The notes: generated by a model not told the origin, from the sequence alone. Counted from the first letter of the stretch, positions 27,924 to 38,078 are shown. The stretch is DNA of 64,000 bases from Nonomuraea jiangxiensis (GCF_900099965.1 NZ_FNDJ01000004.1:124001-188000); one strand, 5' to 3'. Numbers and translations: made by a program.

Positions 27924-28280
27924 ATGGTGACCGAGGACGACGTCCGCCGAATCGCGCTCGCGCTGCCGGAGACCATGGAGAAGACCATGTACGGCACCCC
28001 CGCCTTCTATGTGCGGGGCAAGTGGTTCGCCCGGATCAGGGACGAGGGCGACCTCCTGGCGCTGCCGGTGGGCACCGAGGAGGAGAAGGCGGCGCTCATC
28101 GCGGCCGAGCCCGCCAAATTCTGCACCACGCCGCACTATGACGGCCATGCCATCGTGCTGGTGCGGTTCGGCGCGGTGGACGCCGAGGAGCTGGGCGAGC
28201 TGCTGACCGAGGCGTGGCGGCTGCGCGCCCCCCGGCGGCCGGCCGCCGCCTTCGACGCCGCCCACGACCCCATCGGCTGA
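27924..28280 (+). CDS. MmcQ/YjbR family protein
   Basis: A 118-residue protein of the MmcQ/YjbR fold (double-wing, predicted DNA-binding). It shows VRRIALALPETMEKTMYGTPAFYV, the family's LPE ... G.P.F.v pattern, then KWFARI, and a C-terminal LGELLTEAWRLRAP helix. Role unknown. TACCGT at 27912-27917 ends 6 bp before ATG 27924, with no ribosome binding site, so the message is likely leaderless and starts right after the terminator. Confidence 0.85.
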   Translation: MVTEDDVRRIALALPETMEKTMYGTPAFYVRGKWFARIRDEGDLLALPVGTEEEKAALIAAEPAKFCTTPHYDGHAIVLVRFGAVDAEELGELLTEAWRLRAPRRPAAAFDAAHDPIG

Positions 28281-28494
28281 AGCGGGCGCGGGCCGCCCAG
28301 GCGGGCGGGTGCCACCGATCCCGTGCGGGTGGTGGCAGTGTGGTCGGGGGCGAGCGAGCGATCGTGCGCACGGCGTAGGCTGGGCCCGTCCGCGGAGAAG
28401 CAGCTCGCCAGGGCGAGGGAGCCGGCCGGGCACCGGGAGCCGTGCAGGCGGCGGAGGGTGCGAGGCGCGGCGGACTCGGCCCGATCGGCAGAAA
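28281..28494 (+). other. Spacer without a recognisable gene
   Basis: About 210 bp of GC-rich sequence between the MmcQ-like and methyltransferase genes. In-frame codons lead into the methyltransferase but lack a ribosome binding site and consist of Arg/Gly-rich simple sequence. I see no terminator or repeat. Confidence 0.4.
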
Positions 28495-28506
28495 GAGGAG
28501 CCCACG

Positions 28507-29259
28507 TTGCGTGGTGAAGGCGTCACGAGGACCCCGGCGGTGCGCACCGCCGTCGTCTGGGACGCGTTGCGGTCCGTGCTGGCCGAGCGGACGGCGGCCA
28601 CCCGCCGCGAGGCGCTCGACATCGTCGACGCCGGCGGCGGGACCGGCGGGTTCGCCGTCCCGCTGGCCGCGCTCGGCCACACCGTCACCGTCGTCGACCC
28701 CAGCCCCGACTCGCTGGCCGCGCTGGAGCGCCGCGCCAAGGAGCGCGGCGTGGGCGTGCGGTCCCTGCAGGGCGACGCCGCCGACCTCGGCGAGCTGCTC
28801 AGCCGCGACAGCGCCGACCTGGTGCTCTGCCACAGCGTGCTGGAATACGTCGAAGACCCGATCAGCGCGCTGACCGCCGTCGCGGGCGTGCTGCGCCGGG
28901 GCGGCGCGGTGAGCGTGCTGGCCGCCAACCCGGTCGCCAGCGCCATCCACCGGGCGCTCGCGGGCCAGTTCGACGAGGCGCGGGCCGTACTGGACGACCC
29001 GCGGGGGAGCTGGGGCGATCGCGACCCCACCCCGCGGCGCTTCGCCGCCGACACGCTCACCGAGCTGCTGACCGCGACCGGGTTCGCCGTCGGCGCCATC
29101 CACGGCGTGCGGGTCTTCGCCGACCTGGTGCCGAGCCGGCTCGTCGACGGGGAGCCCGGCTCCGCCGAGGCCCTGGTGGCCCTGGAGCAGGCCGCCGCCA
29201 CCCACCCCGTGCTCCGGGACATCGCCACGCAACTGCACGCTCTCGGACACCGGACCTGA
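28507..29259 (+). CDS. SAM-dependent methyltransferase (class I)
   Basis: A 250-residue Rossmann-fold methyltransferase. The SAM loop is VDAGGGTGGFAVPLA, with the acidic strand end TVVDPSPDSL (ribose-binding Asp) and LVLCHSVLEYVEDP in the post-motif. TTG 28507 is chosen because GAGGAG lies 6 bp before it and the protein then begins just ahead of the fold. The substrate is unknown. The gene immediately precedes dinB, an arrangement also known in other actinobacteria. Confidence 0.87.
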   Translation: MRGEGVTRTPAVRTAVVWDALRSVLAERTAATRREALDIVDAGGGTGGFAVPLAALGHTVTVVDPSPDSLAALERRAKERGVGVRSLQGDAADLGELLSRDSADLVLCHSVLEYVEDPISALTAVAGVLRRGGAVSVLAANPVASAIHRALAGQFDEARAVLDDPRGSWGDRDPTPRRFAADTLTELLTATGFAVGAIHGVRVFADLVPSRLVDGEPGSAEALVALEQAAATHPVLRDIATQLHALGHRT

Positions 29260-29285
29260 GGCGCCCGATGGCGACCCTCGATGTA

Positions 29286-29306
29286 GAACGAGTGTTCGGA
29301 TAGAAT
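29286..29306 (+). promoter_or_regulatory. LexA (SOS) box and -10 element of dinB
   Basis: GAAC-GAGT-GTTC at 29286-29297 matches the GAAC-N4-GTTC consensus of Gram-positive and actinobacterial LexA. TAGAAT (29301-29306) follows 3 bp later as -10, so LexA would block the promoter. The start codon at 29314 is 7 bp after the -10, making dinB leaderless. Confidence 0.8.
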
Positions 29307-29313
29307 AGGCGGC

Positions 29314-30555
29314 GTGTCTCGCAAGCAGATCACCGGCATCGGCCCCGCTCCGCGGACCGGGGTCGATGACAGCGGCTGCCCGATTCTGCACGTCGACATG
29401 GACGCCTTCTACGCCAGCGTCGAGCTGCTCGACCGCCCGGAGCTGCACGGCCGCCCGGTGATCGTGGGCTCACCGGCCGGGCGCGGCGTCGTGCTCAGCG
29501 CCACCTACGAGGCCAGGGCCCACGGCGTGCACTCGGCGATGCCGATGAGCAGGGCGCGCCGCCTCTGCCCGCAGGCCACGATCATCCCGCCCAGCCATGG
29601 CAAATACGCCGAGGTCTCCCGGGGCGTCATGGAGATCTTCCACACGATCACCCCGCTGGTCGAGCCCATCGCCTCCGACGAGGCGTTCCTCGACGTCGGC
29701 GGCGCCCGGCGGCGGCTCGGCCCGCCGGCCGCCATCGCCGCGATGATCAGGGAGCAGGTCCTCGACCGCTACGGCATCACCTGCTCGGTCGGCGTGGCCG
29801 GCAGCAAGTTCGTCGCGAAGCTCGCCTCGAAGCAGTGCAAGCCCGACGGGTTGCTGGTGGTGCCCGCCGGCCAGGTCGTGGACTTCCTGCATCCGCTGCC
29901 CGTGTCGGCGCTGTGGGGCGTGGGCGAGCGCACCGAGCAGGCCCTGGTGCGCCTCGGCATCCGCACCGTCGGCGACCTGGCCAGGGTGCCGCCCGCCACC
30001 CTGCAGCGCGAGCTCGGTCAGGCCGTCGGCGGCCACCTGGCGGAGCTGGCCTGGGGGCGTGACGACCGGGCCGTGAGCGCCCACGTGCCGGACAAGAGCA
30101 TCGGCAACGAGGAGACCTTCGCGGCCGACGTGGACGACCCCGAGGTGATCAGGAGAGAGCTGCTGCGGTTGTCGGAGCGGGTGGCGGCCCGGATGCGTAA
30201 GGCCGGACACGTGGGAAGGACTGTAAGTGTGAAGCTACGCCGAGCCGATTTCACCACGATCAATCGTTCCCGGACCCTGCGTGAGCCTACCGACGTTGCT
30301 CAGGTGATCTACGCCACCGCGTGCGAGTTGTTCCAGGCGGCCGGGCTGGAGCGGGTGCGGTTGCGCCTGGTCGGCGTGCGGATGGAAAACCTGCGGCCCG
30401 CGCAGGAGGCCACCCGGCAGCTCGGTCTGGGGGAGCGGGAAACCGGCTGGCGTGAGGCCGAGCAAGCGATGGACAAAGCGATCCTACGGTTTGGGCCGGA
30501 TGCGGTGCTCCCAGCTTCGCTTGTACGTGGCAAGCTTGATGGCATAGATACATGA
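29314..30555 (+). CDS. dinB: DNA polymerase IV (Y-family)
   Basis: A 413-residue translesion polymerase. Palm motifs: ILHVDMDAFYASVE (metal Asp) and IASDEAFLDV (catalytic SDE-type). Then GYGxxxS-type CSVGVAGSKFVAKLASKQCKPDG, the thumb WGVGERTEQALVRLGI and a complete little-finger domain. There is no obvious beta-clamp motif at the C-terminus, although QLGLGERE (near 373-380) resembles one. GTG 29314 begins at the predicted transcription start. Expression is likely SOS-induced through the LexA box. Confidence 0.96.
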   Translation: MSRKQITGIGPAPRTGVDDSGCPILHVDMDAFYASVELLDRPELHGRPVIVGSPAGRGVVLSATYEARAHGVHSAMPMSRARRLCPQATIIPPSHGKYAEVSRGVMEIFHTITPLVEPIASDEAFLDVGGARRRLGPPAAIAAMIREQVLDRYGITCSVGVAGSKFVAKLASKQCKPDGLLVVPAGQVVDFLHPLPVSALWGVGERTEQALVRLGIRTVGDLARVPPATLQRELGQAVGGHLAELAWGRDDRAVSAHVPDKSIGNEETFAADVDDPEVIRRELLRLSERVAARMRKAGHVGRTVSVKLRRADFTTINRSRTLREPTDVAQVIYATACELFQAAGLERVRLRLVGVRMENLRPAQEATRQLGLGERETGWREAEQAMDKAILRFGPDAVLPASLVRGKLDGIDT

Positions 30556-30773
30556 CGTAGATGTCCGGATTTTGTGGTGCATCAGTGTCACGATTTTGGG
30601 GGAAGGGGGGCGAGATGGGCCACAATGGAGCCATGACGTCACCTCCGGTTTGGTCTGCGTTGGACGTTTGCTTTCGCCTACGTCTACAGCCTCGTATTCT
30701 GGGGATAACCGACCGCGAGGTTCGGACACCCCGTGTCGTCCGTTGCCGTCTTCCCCGTCCTGGGGCCGTCCTT
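30556..30773 (+). other. Spacer between dinB and the DUF3040 gene
   Basis: About 220 bp with lower GC than its surroundings, probably carrying the DUF3040 promoter. Candidate elements are TATTCT (30694-30699) and other AT-rich tracts, but no -35/-10 pair at standard spacing stands out. No gene is supported. Confidence 0.35.
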
Positions 30774-30783
30774 GGGAGGCGCC

Positions 30784-31188
30784 GTGCCGCTCTCTGAGCA
30801 CGAGCAGCGCTTGCTCGACCAGATCGAGCAGGCCCTCTACGCCGAGGACCCGAAGTGGGCCAACACCGTAAGGATCAGTGACCCGCGCAGCCATTACAAG
30901 CGTCGCCTGATCAAGGCCACCATCGGCTTTGCTCTCGGCGTCGTCATCATGATGGTCGGCGTGGTGTTGAGTGGCGCTGCCCTGATCCCCCTCGGCGTCG
31001 GCGGTTTCGTGGTCATGCTCGCCGCGTGTCTGTGGGGCCTGTCCAGCTGGAAACGTATGAATGGGTTCGGTGACTCCCCACCGGCCCCCGGTGCTCCCTC
31101 CCCGCAGGGCAAGCAGGCCCGCCGCAACCGGGGCAGCTTCATGGAGCGGATGGAAGAGCGCTGGCGCCGTCGCCACGACGAGCGCTGA
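30784..31188 (+). CDS. DUF3040 membrane protein
   Basis: A 134-residue actinobacterial protein: a conserved N-terminus (MPLSEHEQRLLDQIEQALYAEDP), then two membrane helices (about 44-64 and 67-87) and a basic C-terminal tail. Its function is not known. Orthologues sit beside dinB and the dcw cluster in many actinobacteria. GTG 30784 follows a GGGAGG site (30774-30779), which rules against the longer upstream frame. Confidence 0.88.
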   Translation: MPLSEHEQRLLDQIEQALYAEDPKWANTVRISDPRSHYKRRLIKATIGFALGVVIMMVGVVLSGAALIPLGVGGFVVMLAACLWGLSSWKRMNGFGDSPPAPGAPSPQGKQARRNRGSFMERMEERWRRRHDER

Positions 31189-31191
31189 GCC

Positions 31192-31276
31192 GTCTTCGGG
31201 CCGGCCCAGGGCCCGAAGACCCGACAGATGACTGAGCGTGCGGCCGTTCCCCTGACGGGGGATCGGCCGCACGCTC
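31192..31276. terminator. Double hairpin between convergent genes
   Basis: Two strong stems fill the 100-bp gap: GTCTTCGGGCC/GGCCCGAAGAC (31192-31220) and GAGCGTGCGGCCG/CGGCCGCACGCTC (31234-31276, 13 perfect pairs). Each is followed only by mixed sequence, so they may terminate DUF3040 transcription rightward and the transglutaminase operon leftward without a U-tract. Confidence 0.7.
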
Positions 31277-31288
31277 GATCGTTCTCCC

Positions 31289-33712
31289 TCAGGTGCCCTT
31301 CTGGGCCGCCGTCCGCCGCAGCCGGATGTTCTCCAGCAGATCGAACCCGTCGAGCAGGCGCTCCCCGAGGCCCCGCAGCCGCCGCAGCGTCGAGGGCGGC
31401 AGCAACACCGCGCGCAGCCGCCTGCCCCGCGAGACCGTGGCCGCCAGAGCCTGCCGCACCTTGCGCAGGTCCTTGCTCATGGGTCCCACAGGCCCGGGAT
31501 TCCTGGCGAACAGCGCCCGCTCCACCGCCGAGGCGATGGCCGCGATGGCCGCCGCCGAGTCGGAGTCGAACTCGTACTGCTGGGTCAGCCGTCGCGCCAG
31601 TGCCCGCGGGGTCTCGCTGGGCTGGCGGGCCATGCCGTAGTCGTACAGTGCGTCGTCCAGTTCCGCCCAGGCGGCCGCGACCGACGAGTTGACCCTGTCC
31701 GACACCATTCTCGCCGTCAGCTCGTCGGCGGGTTCCGTCACCTTCCAGCCGAGCGCGCGTACGCGCCGGTTCCTGGTGATCAGCCGCACGCCGGCCGGGA
31801 TCAGCAGCAGCAGCACGAGAGCTCCCGCACCGATGCCGATCTTGCCGATCAGCGGCATCGACTCGTCCACCGGCACCGTGCCGGTCGGGATCAGGCCCTC
31901 GCGGTCCAGCGCGCGGGGGTTCTGCCGGGCCCCCGGGTCGGCCGACTCGTCGGCGGCGGAACTGCTCGCCCCCGGCGTCGGCGTCGCCGACGTGCCCGTG
32001 GGCTCCGGCCTGGGCAGCGAGTACGGAGGCACCCGCGCGCTGCCCTGCCCCATCGTCCCCGACGGCGTGGGCTCGAACGGCAGCCAGCCCACGCCCTCGA
32101 AGTACAGCTCGGGCCAGGAGTGGGAGTCGTTCGTGCCGACCGTCCAGTGGTCGCCGACCTTCGTGCCGCCGGTGTAGCCGATCGCCACCCGCGACGGAAT
32201 GCCCACCAGCCTGGCCAGCACCGCCATCGACGCGGCGAACTGCTCGCAGTAGCCCACCCGGTCATACAGCAGGAAGTCTCTCAGCGCGGAGTTGCTGTGC
32301 CCCTGCGTGCGCAGGTCGTAGGTGAAGGAGCCACCCGTGAAGAACTTCTGCAGCAGCACCGCCTTCTGGTATTTGGTCGTGCCGTCGTTGGTCTCCCTGA
32401 AGGCCAGGTCCCGGATGTCCTCGGGCAGGTTCCGCGGCAGGTCCAGATAGCGGGGGTCCACGGCAGGCTGGAGGGTGTCGAGTTTGTCCAGCAGGTCCGC
32501 GTCCGGCGCCGGCTCGCTCGTCTGCACCTCGTACTCCAGGCCCGCGGCCTCGTCGCGGGTGGAGAAGACCATCAGCGTGTCGACGTCCGCCCGCCAGTCG
32601 CCGTCCACCTGGATCTGCCGGGCCGGGTAGGGCAGCGGCAGGAACGACAGGCGCGCGATCTGGTCGCTGATGTGGACGTTCGTGACCACGTTGTTGATCT
32701 TCGGGTCCCGGCCCAGCCCGATCGGCGGCGGCAGCGGGCCGTTCTCCGTCCGGTTCGCCGGCGACCCCTTCGGCTCCGTCATGCCGAACTGGTTGCCGTC
32801 GAACGCGTCGAGCGCGTAGATCCGCAGATACCGCGCCTGGTCGTCGTTGTTGGTGTAGGTGAGGACCTCCCGCGGCTCGGGCAGTTCGAGCTGGCCCTTC
32901 AGGTTCGCGATCGGGTTGGGGATGCTGATCGAGTTGCCCCGGCCCGAGCCGCTGCCGCCCACGCCGAACGTGAAGAACGACACCGGCTCCATCGTCGGCA
33001 GCAGGGCCGGCACCAGCACGGCCAGCACGATCGCGGCGAACCCGATGCGCTTGCCCGACAGCCGCAGCCCGCTCGTGTCGGCGGGAGTGCGCGAGCCGGA
33101 CTGGGGAGTGGCCGCGCGGGTGGTGCGCCGCACCAGCACCGCCCGGCCCCAGCGGCCCACCCGCTCGCGCCCGTCGGCGATCAGCAGGCCGACGAACCCG
33201 AGCGCGGCGACGATGAACGCGGGCCAGCTGATCGGGTCGGACAGGATCGTGGCCGGCACCGTGGCCAGCGCCAGCAGTGGCAGCCCGGCCAGCGCCGCCC
33301 GCCGCAGCCGCGCGGCCAGCACGTCCACGGCGATGGCGATGAGCGCCACGCCGCCGGCGGTCAGCAGCGTGATGCCCTCGGTCGTCGGCACCGGAGCGGC
33401 GAAGCGCTGGATGTCGTCCCAGCCGACGCCGAGCAGCCGGGCCAGCTCCGCCACCGACTCCTTCGTCGGCACCAGCAGCGCCCACGCCTTGTCGGAGGCG
33501 AAGGCCGCGGTCAGGTAGATCCACGCCGCGGCCACGGAGAGCAGCGGCGCCGCCCACGCGGGTAACGCCAGGCGGCTGGACAGCAGGCCCGCGGCCACCA
33601 CGGCGAGCACCGCGCCGAGCGACGTCCAGAACCAGGTGCCGCCATCGAAGAGGGGGGAGAGCATGAACGCCGCGGCGAACGCGGCCGCCCCCGAGGCGAA
33701 GGTCAACCTCAT
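31289..33712 (-). CDS. TgpA-like transmembrane transglutaminase-family protein
   Basis: An 807-residue membrane protein. The N-terminal half has about six to seven membrane helices. The extracellular transglutaminase-like core follows with the catalytic Cys in VGYCEQFAASMAVLARLVGI and the catalytic His in NDSHSWPELYFEGVGW, then a Pro/Ser-rich stretch, a last membrane helix (IGKIGIGAGALVLLLLIPAG) and a cytosolic helical tail. ATG 33712 follows GGGAGGAG and overlaps the DUF58 stop by ATGA. Part of the moxR-DUF58-transglutaminase operon, of unknown exact role (envelope proteolysis or cross-linking). Confidence 0.9.
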   Translation of the reverse strand: MRLTFASGAAAFAAAFMLSPLFDGGTWFWTSLGAVLAVVAAGLLSSRLALPAWAAPLLSVAAAWIYLTAAFASDKAWALLVPTKESVAELARLLGVGWDDIQRFAAPVPTTEGITLLTAGGVALIAIAVDVLAARLRRAALAGLPLLALATVPATILSDPISWPAFIVAALGFVGLLIADGRERVGRWGRAVLVRRTTRAATPQSGSRTPADTSGLRLSGKRIGFAAIVLAVLVPALLPTMEPVSFFTFGVGGSGSGRGNSISIPNPIANLKGQLELPEPREVLTYTNNDDQARYLRIYALDAFDGNQFGMTEPKGSPANRTENGPLPPPIGLGRDPKINNVVTNVHISDQIARLSFLPLPYPARQIQVDGDWRADVDTLMVFSTRDEAAGLEYEVQTSEPAPDADLLDKLDTLQPAVDPRYLDLPRNLPEDIRDLAFRETNDGTTKYQKAVLLQKFFTGGSFTYDLRTQGHSNSALRDFLLYDRVGYCEQFAASMAVLARLVGIPSRVAIGYTGGTKVGDHWTVGTNDSHSWPELYFEGVGWLPFEPTPSGTMGQGSARVPPYSLPRPEPTGTSATPTPGASSSAADESADPGARQNPRALDREGLIPTGTVPVDESMPLIGKIGIGAGALVLLLLIPAGVRLITRNRRVRALGWKVTEPADELTARMVSDRVNSSVAAAWAELDDALYDYGMARQPSETPRALARRLTQQYEFDSDSAAAIAAIASAVERALFARNPGPVGPMSKDLRKVRQALAATVSRGRRLRAVLLPPSTLRRLRGLGERLLDGFDLLENIRLRRTAAQKGT

Positions 33713-34971
33713 GCCGCTCCTCCCGTCGGATTGAGCACGTACCGGCCGCGGTTGGCGGCGTCCTGCCAGACGGAGGCGATCGAGGTGCCCGCGGGCAGCC
33801 GGACGATGCGCCAGCCGTACCCGGCCAGGACGGTCTGCACGGCCTCGTGGTCCTCGGCGGCCTGCCGGTCGCCGTCCTCCCAGGTGCTCACGTCGAGCAG
33901 GACCGCCACTCCGGTGATGCCGCTGTGCCTGAGCCTGGCCAGTTCGCGTGCCTCCTCCGGATCGAGCGAGCCGAGCACGGCCACGATCAGCCCGTCGCCG
34001 CCGCCCTGGCGCAGGGCCGAGACGCCCATCTCCAGCGAGCGGGCGGGGCTGTGCCGGACCATGGCCAGGGTGTCGAGCAGCGACCAGCTCAGGCCCGTGT
34101 CCGTCAGGTGCTCGGCGCCCTGGTCGGTCACCAGCCGCAGGCCGAGACCCTCGTGGGCGAGGTGCACGCCGATCGAGGCCGCGGCGGAGACCGCCACCTC
34201 GAAGGAGGAGCGCGGGCCCTCGCCGCGGTGGGCGTGCCTGCGGGTGTCCAGCAGGAGCGCGCCGCGGCTCTGCCACTGCTGCTCCTCGCGGCGCACCATC
34301 AGCTCGCCGCGGCGGGCCGTCGAACGCCAGTGCACCCGCCGCAGGTCGTCGCCCTGCCGGTATTCACGTGGTGCCACGTCGTCGTCGCCGGCCGCCGCCA
34401 CACTCCTCGTACGGCTGTCGCCGCCGCCCGTCCACTCGCCCGACAGCCGTACGTGGGGCAGCGCCGCCACGTGCGGCGTCACCACCAGCGTGTCGCTGAT
34501 CGTGAACGAGCGGGTCAGCTCGACCAGCCCGAACGGGTCGGCGATGCGGATCGACAGCGGGCCGATCGTGTAACGGCCGCGCAGGTCCGAGCGCACCCGG
34601 TAGTCGATCTCCCGCACGCCCCGCGACTCGATCCGGTCCAGGACGAACCTGGGCCGCACGCCCAGCGCGTACGGGACCGTGTCCTCGATGAGCAGCAGGC
34701 CGGTCGGCAGCCTGGTGATGTTCTCCAGCCGCAGGGTCACGGTGGCCTCGCCGCCCACCTCGGCCCTGGGCGGGTCGAGGCGCCTGGCGCAGCTCAGCCG
34801 GTAGCGGGTGCGCGCCACCACCATCGCGGCCAGCAGCGGCAGCGCCGTCACCAGCACCCCGATCCTGAACAGGTCGTTCTCTCCCAGGATGACGGCCATC
34901 ACCAGCGCCGCGATCCCGGAGGCCAGGAACGACCTGCCTCTGGAGGTCAGCGCCCGCATTCCGGCTCTCAC
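33709..34971 (-). CDS. DUF58 domain-containing protein
   Basis: A 420-residue protein: two N-terminal membrane helices (about 16-50), a beta-rich extracytoplasmic-type domain, then the DUF58 signature REYRQGDDLRRVHWRSTAR and GELMVRREEQ, and a C-terminal VWA-like region. DUF58 proteins act with MoxR ATPases, and here moxR is immediately upstream. GTG 34971 precedes an in-frame ATG by four codons, and either could be used. Confidence 0.9.
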   Translation of the reverse strand: MRAGMRALTSRGRSFLASGIAALVMAVILGENDLFRIGVLVTALPLLAAMVVARTRYRLSCARRLDPPRAEVGGEATVTLRLENITRLPTGLLLIEDTVPYALGVRPRFVLDRIESRGVREIDYRVRSDLRGRYTIGPLSIRIADPFGLVELTRSFTISDTLVVTPHVAALPHVRLSGEWTGGGDSRTRSVAAAGDDDVAPREYRQGDDLRRVHWRSTARRGELMVRREEQQWQSRGALLLDTRRHAHRGEGPRSSFEVAVSAAASIGVHLAHEGLGLRLVTDQGAEHLTDTGLSWSLLDTLAMVRHSPARSLEMGVSALRQGGGDGLIVAVLGSLDPEEARELARLRHSGITGVAVLLDVSTWEDGDRQAAEDHEAVQTVLAGYGWRIVRLPAGTSIASVWQDAANRGRYVLNPTGGAA

Positions 34972-35002
34972 TGTGTTTCACTCTCGCCGCGCCGCGGATC
35001 CA

Positions 35003-35980
<978 letters not shown>

Positions 35981-36356
35981 CAGGCCTCCATGAGAAGTGC
36001 GACGGCTGTCCCGGACGATGCCATTGCGGGAGCCATGCCATTCCTTTTCCATTGTCTGTACGACCCTACGACGCTGCGGGTTCGAGAGCGACATTTGTGG
36101 ATATTCAGGGAACCCCGCTGATGTTCCGGTTCTAGTCGCATAGCGGTGCGAATCTTGTGACACACCGACCACGCGGAGCGCACCACTTTCCTCCACCGGG
36201 AGGTTGGCGAAGCGCCGGAGCCCCTATTTCCACGGCGTTTTGAACCCTCGACACGCCCATGAGGGTTGACCGGGCCGTCACCCCCCTCCACCCCGCTCCA
36301 TCGCTCTGACCTGCGGTAACGCAACGGAAACCGATGATGAAGACGGTTCGAATCAG
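35981..36356. other. Divergent intergenic region between moxR and mraZ
   Basis: About 375 bp ahead of the mraZ promoter. It must carry the moxR promoter on the minus strand, but I cannot pick a convincing one. The sequence has lower GC and several short inverted repeats such as ACCCTC/GAGGGT (36245-36250, 36262-36267). No gene is supported. Confidence 0.4.
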
Positions 36357-36398
36357 TTGACGGTGGGGAGAAGTGGAGTATGGTGGTGCGCAGTGGAG
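36357..36398 (+). promoter_or_regulatory. mraZ promoter with MraZ operator repeats
   Basis: -35 TTGACG (36357-36362) and -10 TATGGT (36379-36384) are 16 bp apart. Four GTGGnG repeats (GTGGGG 36363, GTGGAG 36373, GTGGTG 36383, GTGGAG 36393) lie at exactly 10-bp steps across spacer and start region. MraZ is known to bind GTGG/TGGG direct repeats before its own operon, so this is a self-repression site, with one repeat per helical turn. Confidence 0.8.
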
Positions 36399-36449
36399 AG
36401 CCCGGTGCACCAGCGCTGAGCGCTTCACGAGGCACGGGAGGTGGGGCCG

Positions 36450-36881
36450 ATGTTCCTCGGCACCCATCAACCGCGTCTGGACGACAAGGGACGGCTGTTC
36501 CTGCCGGCTAAGTACCGTGAGGAGCTGGCGGAGGGTCTTGTGATCACCAAAGGCCAGGAGCGATGCCTCTACGTCTTTCCCGTGGAGGAGTTCCAGCGCA
36601 TTACCGAGGCTCTCAGCACCGCCCCGGTCACCGCCAAGGCGGTGCGTGACTACAGCCGCGTCTTCTTCGCCAGCGCGTCCGACGAGAAACCGGACAAGCA
36701 AGGACGCATCACGATCCCGCAGAGCCTGCGTCAATACGCGGGTCTGGAACGTGACTGCGTCGTCATCGGGGCCAACACCCGACTGGAGATCTGGGACGCG
36801 CAGGCTTGGGACACCTATCTCAGCGCGCAGGAGCAGGCGTTCGCCGATCTGTCGGAGGAGGTGCTGCCAGGGATCTTGTAG
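36450..36881 (+). CDS. mraZ: Transcriptional regulator MraZ
   Basis: A 143-residue double-AbrB-fold regulator, the usual length. Both halves show the DxxGR motif: [23 protein letters not shown] and [19 protein letters not shown]. It forms a ring that binds the GTGG repeats upstream. ATG 36450 fits a GGGAGG site at 36436-36441 with 8-bp spacing. A GTG nine bases earlier is too close to that site. Confidence 0.95.
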   Translation: MFLGTHQPRLDDKGRLFLPAKYREELAEGLVITKGQERCLYVFPVEEFQRITEALSTAPVTAKAVRDYSRVFFASASDEKPDKQGRITIPQSLRQYAGLERDCVVIGANTRLEIWDAQAWDTYLSAQEQAFADLSEEVLPGIL

Positions 36882-36940
36882 TGACCACGGTCGATCCGTC
36901 GGTGATGTCGTTCGGCGAGGTCTCCACCCGCAACCACTGT

Positions 36941-36978
36941 CTGCCAGCTGATGCACCTTCCCCGGTGTCAGATGGCAG
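36941..36978 (+). ncRNA. Structured leader before rsmH, candidate mraW RNA motif
   Basis: The mraZ-rsmH gap (216 bp) contains a strong hairpin: CTGCCA/TGGCAG, then CTGA/TCAG, then CACC/GGTG with a TTCCCC loop. A conserved mraW RNA motif is known in the 5' UTR of actinobacterial mraW (rsmH) genes, and this fits its position. Assignment to the Rfam family was not tested. Confidence 0.55.
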
Positions 36979-37097
36979 GCGTCCACGAAGAGGGTGCGGA
37001 TGGGGACCTGGCCGGGCGGCACCGGGATGGGGACCGGAATGGCCGGTGATCGATCGATACGCGTCAACCGCGAGCAGACGCGAGAGGGGGGTTGGAG

Positions 37098-38078
37098 ATG
37101 GACGACACCACAGGCCCGGGCGGTCACGTTCCGGTGCTGCTTGAGCGCGTTCTGGAGCTGCTCGGCCCGGCGTTGACCCGCCCGTCGCAGGCGGGGGGAG
37201 AGCCGGTCGTCGTCGACGCCAACCTCGGCCTCGGCGGCCACTCGGAGGCCCTGCTCGCCGCCCACCCTTCACTGCACCTGATCGGGATCGACCGCGACCC
37301 CTTCGCGATCGAGTTCTCCGCCCGCAGGCTGAGCCCCTATGCGGACAGGATCACCCTGGTCCACGCCTCCTCCGCCGACCTGGCCGACGTGCTCGCCCGC
37401 GCGGGGCGCACCACGGTCGACGGAGTGCTGTTCGATCTCGGGGTGTCCTCACCCCAGCTCGACGAGGCGGAGCGGGGTTTCGCCTACTCTTATGACGCGC
37501 CGCTCGACATGCGGATGGACACCGAGCAGGAGCTGACGGCGGAGAAGGTGGTCAACACCTATTCCGCGGCGGAGCTGACCCGCATCCTGCGCGAATACGG
37601 CGAGGAACGATTCGCCCCGCGTGTCGCGAGCCTGATCATCAAAGAACGGGCCAAAGAGGCAATAACCTCGACTAAGCGACTCGCGGAGATCGTGCGCGAG
37701 GCGATTCCCGCCGCGACGCGGCGCACCGGCGGTAATCCCGCCAAGAGGACTTTCCAGGCGTTGCGCATCGAGGTGAACGCGGAGCTGTCCGCCCTTGAGG
37801 TGGCGCTTCCGGCGGCGCTCGACGCGCTGGCGCTGGGTGGGCGAGTCGTCGTGCTCTCCTACCACTCACTGGAGGACCGGCTCACCAAGCAGGCCCTCAC
37901 GGCGCGAACCAGGGACACCAGCCCGCCCGGGCTGCCCGTTCCACTGGAGGCTCACCAGCCCAGGTTCCGCCTTCTGACGAGGGGAGCAGAGCTCCCGAGC
38001 GAAGAAGAGCTCGCCCGCAACCCGCGGGCGGCCTCGGCCCGGCTACGGGCGGCAGAGAGGATCCGTGTTGACGACTGA
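37098..38078 (+). CDS. rsmH: 16S rRNA m4C1402 methyltransferase RsmH (MraW)
   Basis: A 326-residue methyltransferase that adds the N4-methyl group to C1402 of 16S rRNA. Family features: [30 protein letters not shown] (SAM loop, Asn for the usual Thr), [23 protein letters not shown] and [18 protein letters not shown] 37098 sits 8 bp after GAGGGG, better than TTG 37092. The gene runs into ftsL by 14 bp. Confidence 0.95.
   Translation: MDDTTGPGGHVPVLLERVLELLGPALTRPSQAGGEPVVVDANLGLGGHSEALLAAHPSLHLIGIDRDPFAIEFSARRLSPYADRITLVHASSADLADVLARAGRTTVDGVLFDLGVSSPQLDEAERGFAYSYDAPLDMRMDTEQELTAEKVVNTYSAAELTRILREYGEERFAPRVASLIIKERAKEAITSTKRLAEIVREAIPAATRRTGGNPAKRTFQALRIEVNAELSALEVALPAALDALALGGRVVVLSYHSLEDRLTKQALTARTRDTSPPGLPVPLEAHQPRFRLLTRGAELPSEEELARNPRAASARLRAAERIRVDD

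Noticed and set aside
27924..28280. A pyrR-type attenuator before this gene
   Set aside because: nusB is sometimes followed by pyr genes in actinobacteria, but no PyrR-binding loop and no pyr gene is present here.
31289..34276. A 995-codon minus-strand frame that would fuse the transglutaminase gene to part of the DUF58 region
   Set aside because: The true start is ATG 33712 after GGGAGGAG, overlapping the DUF58 stop. The extra N-terminal sequence is Arg/Pro-rich out-of-frame DUF58.
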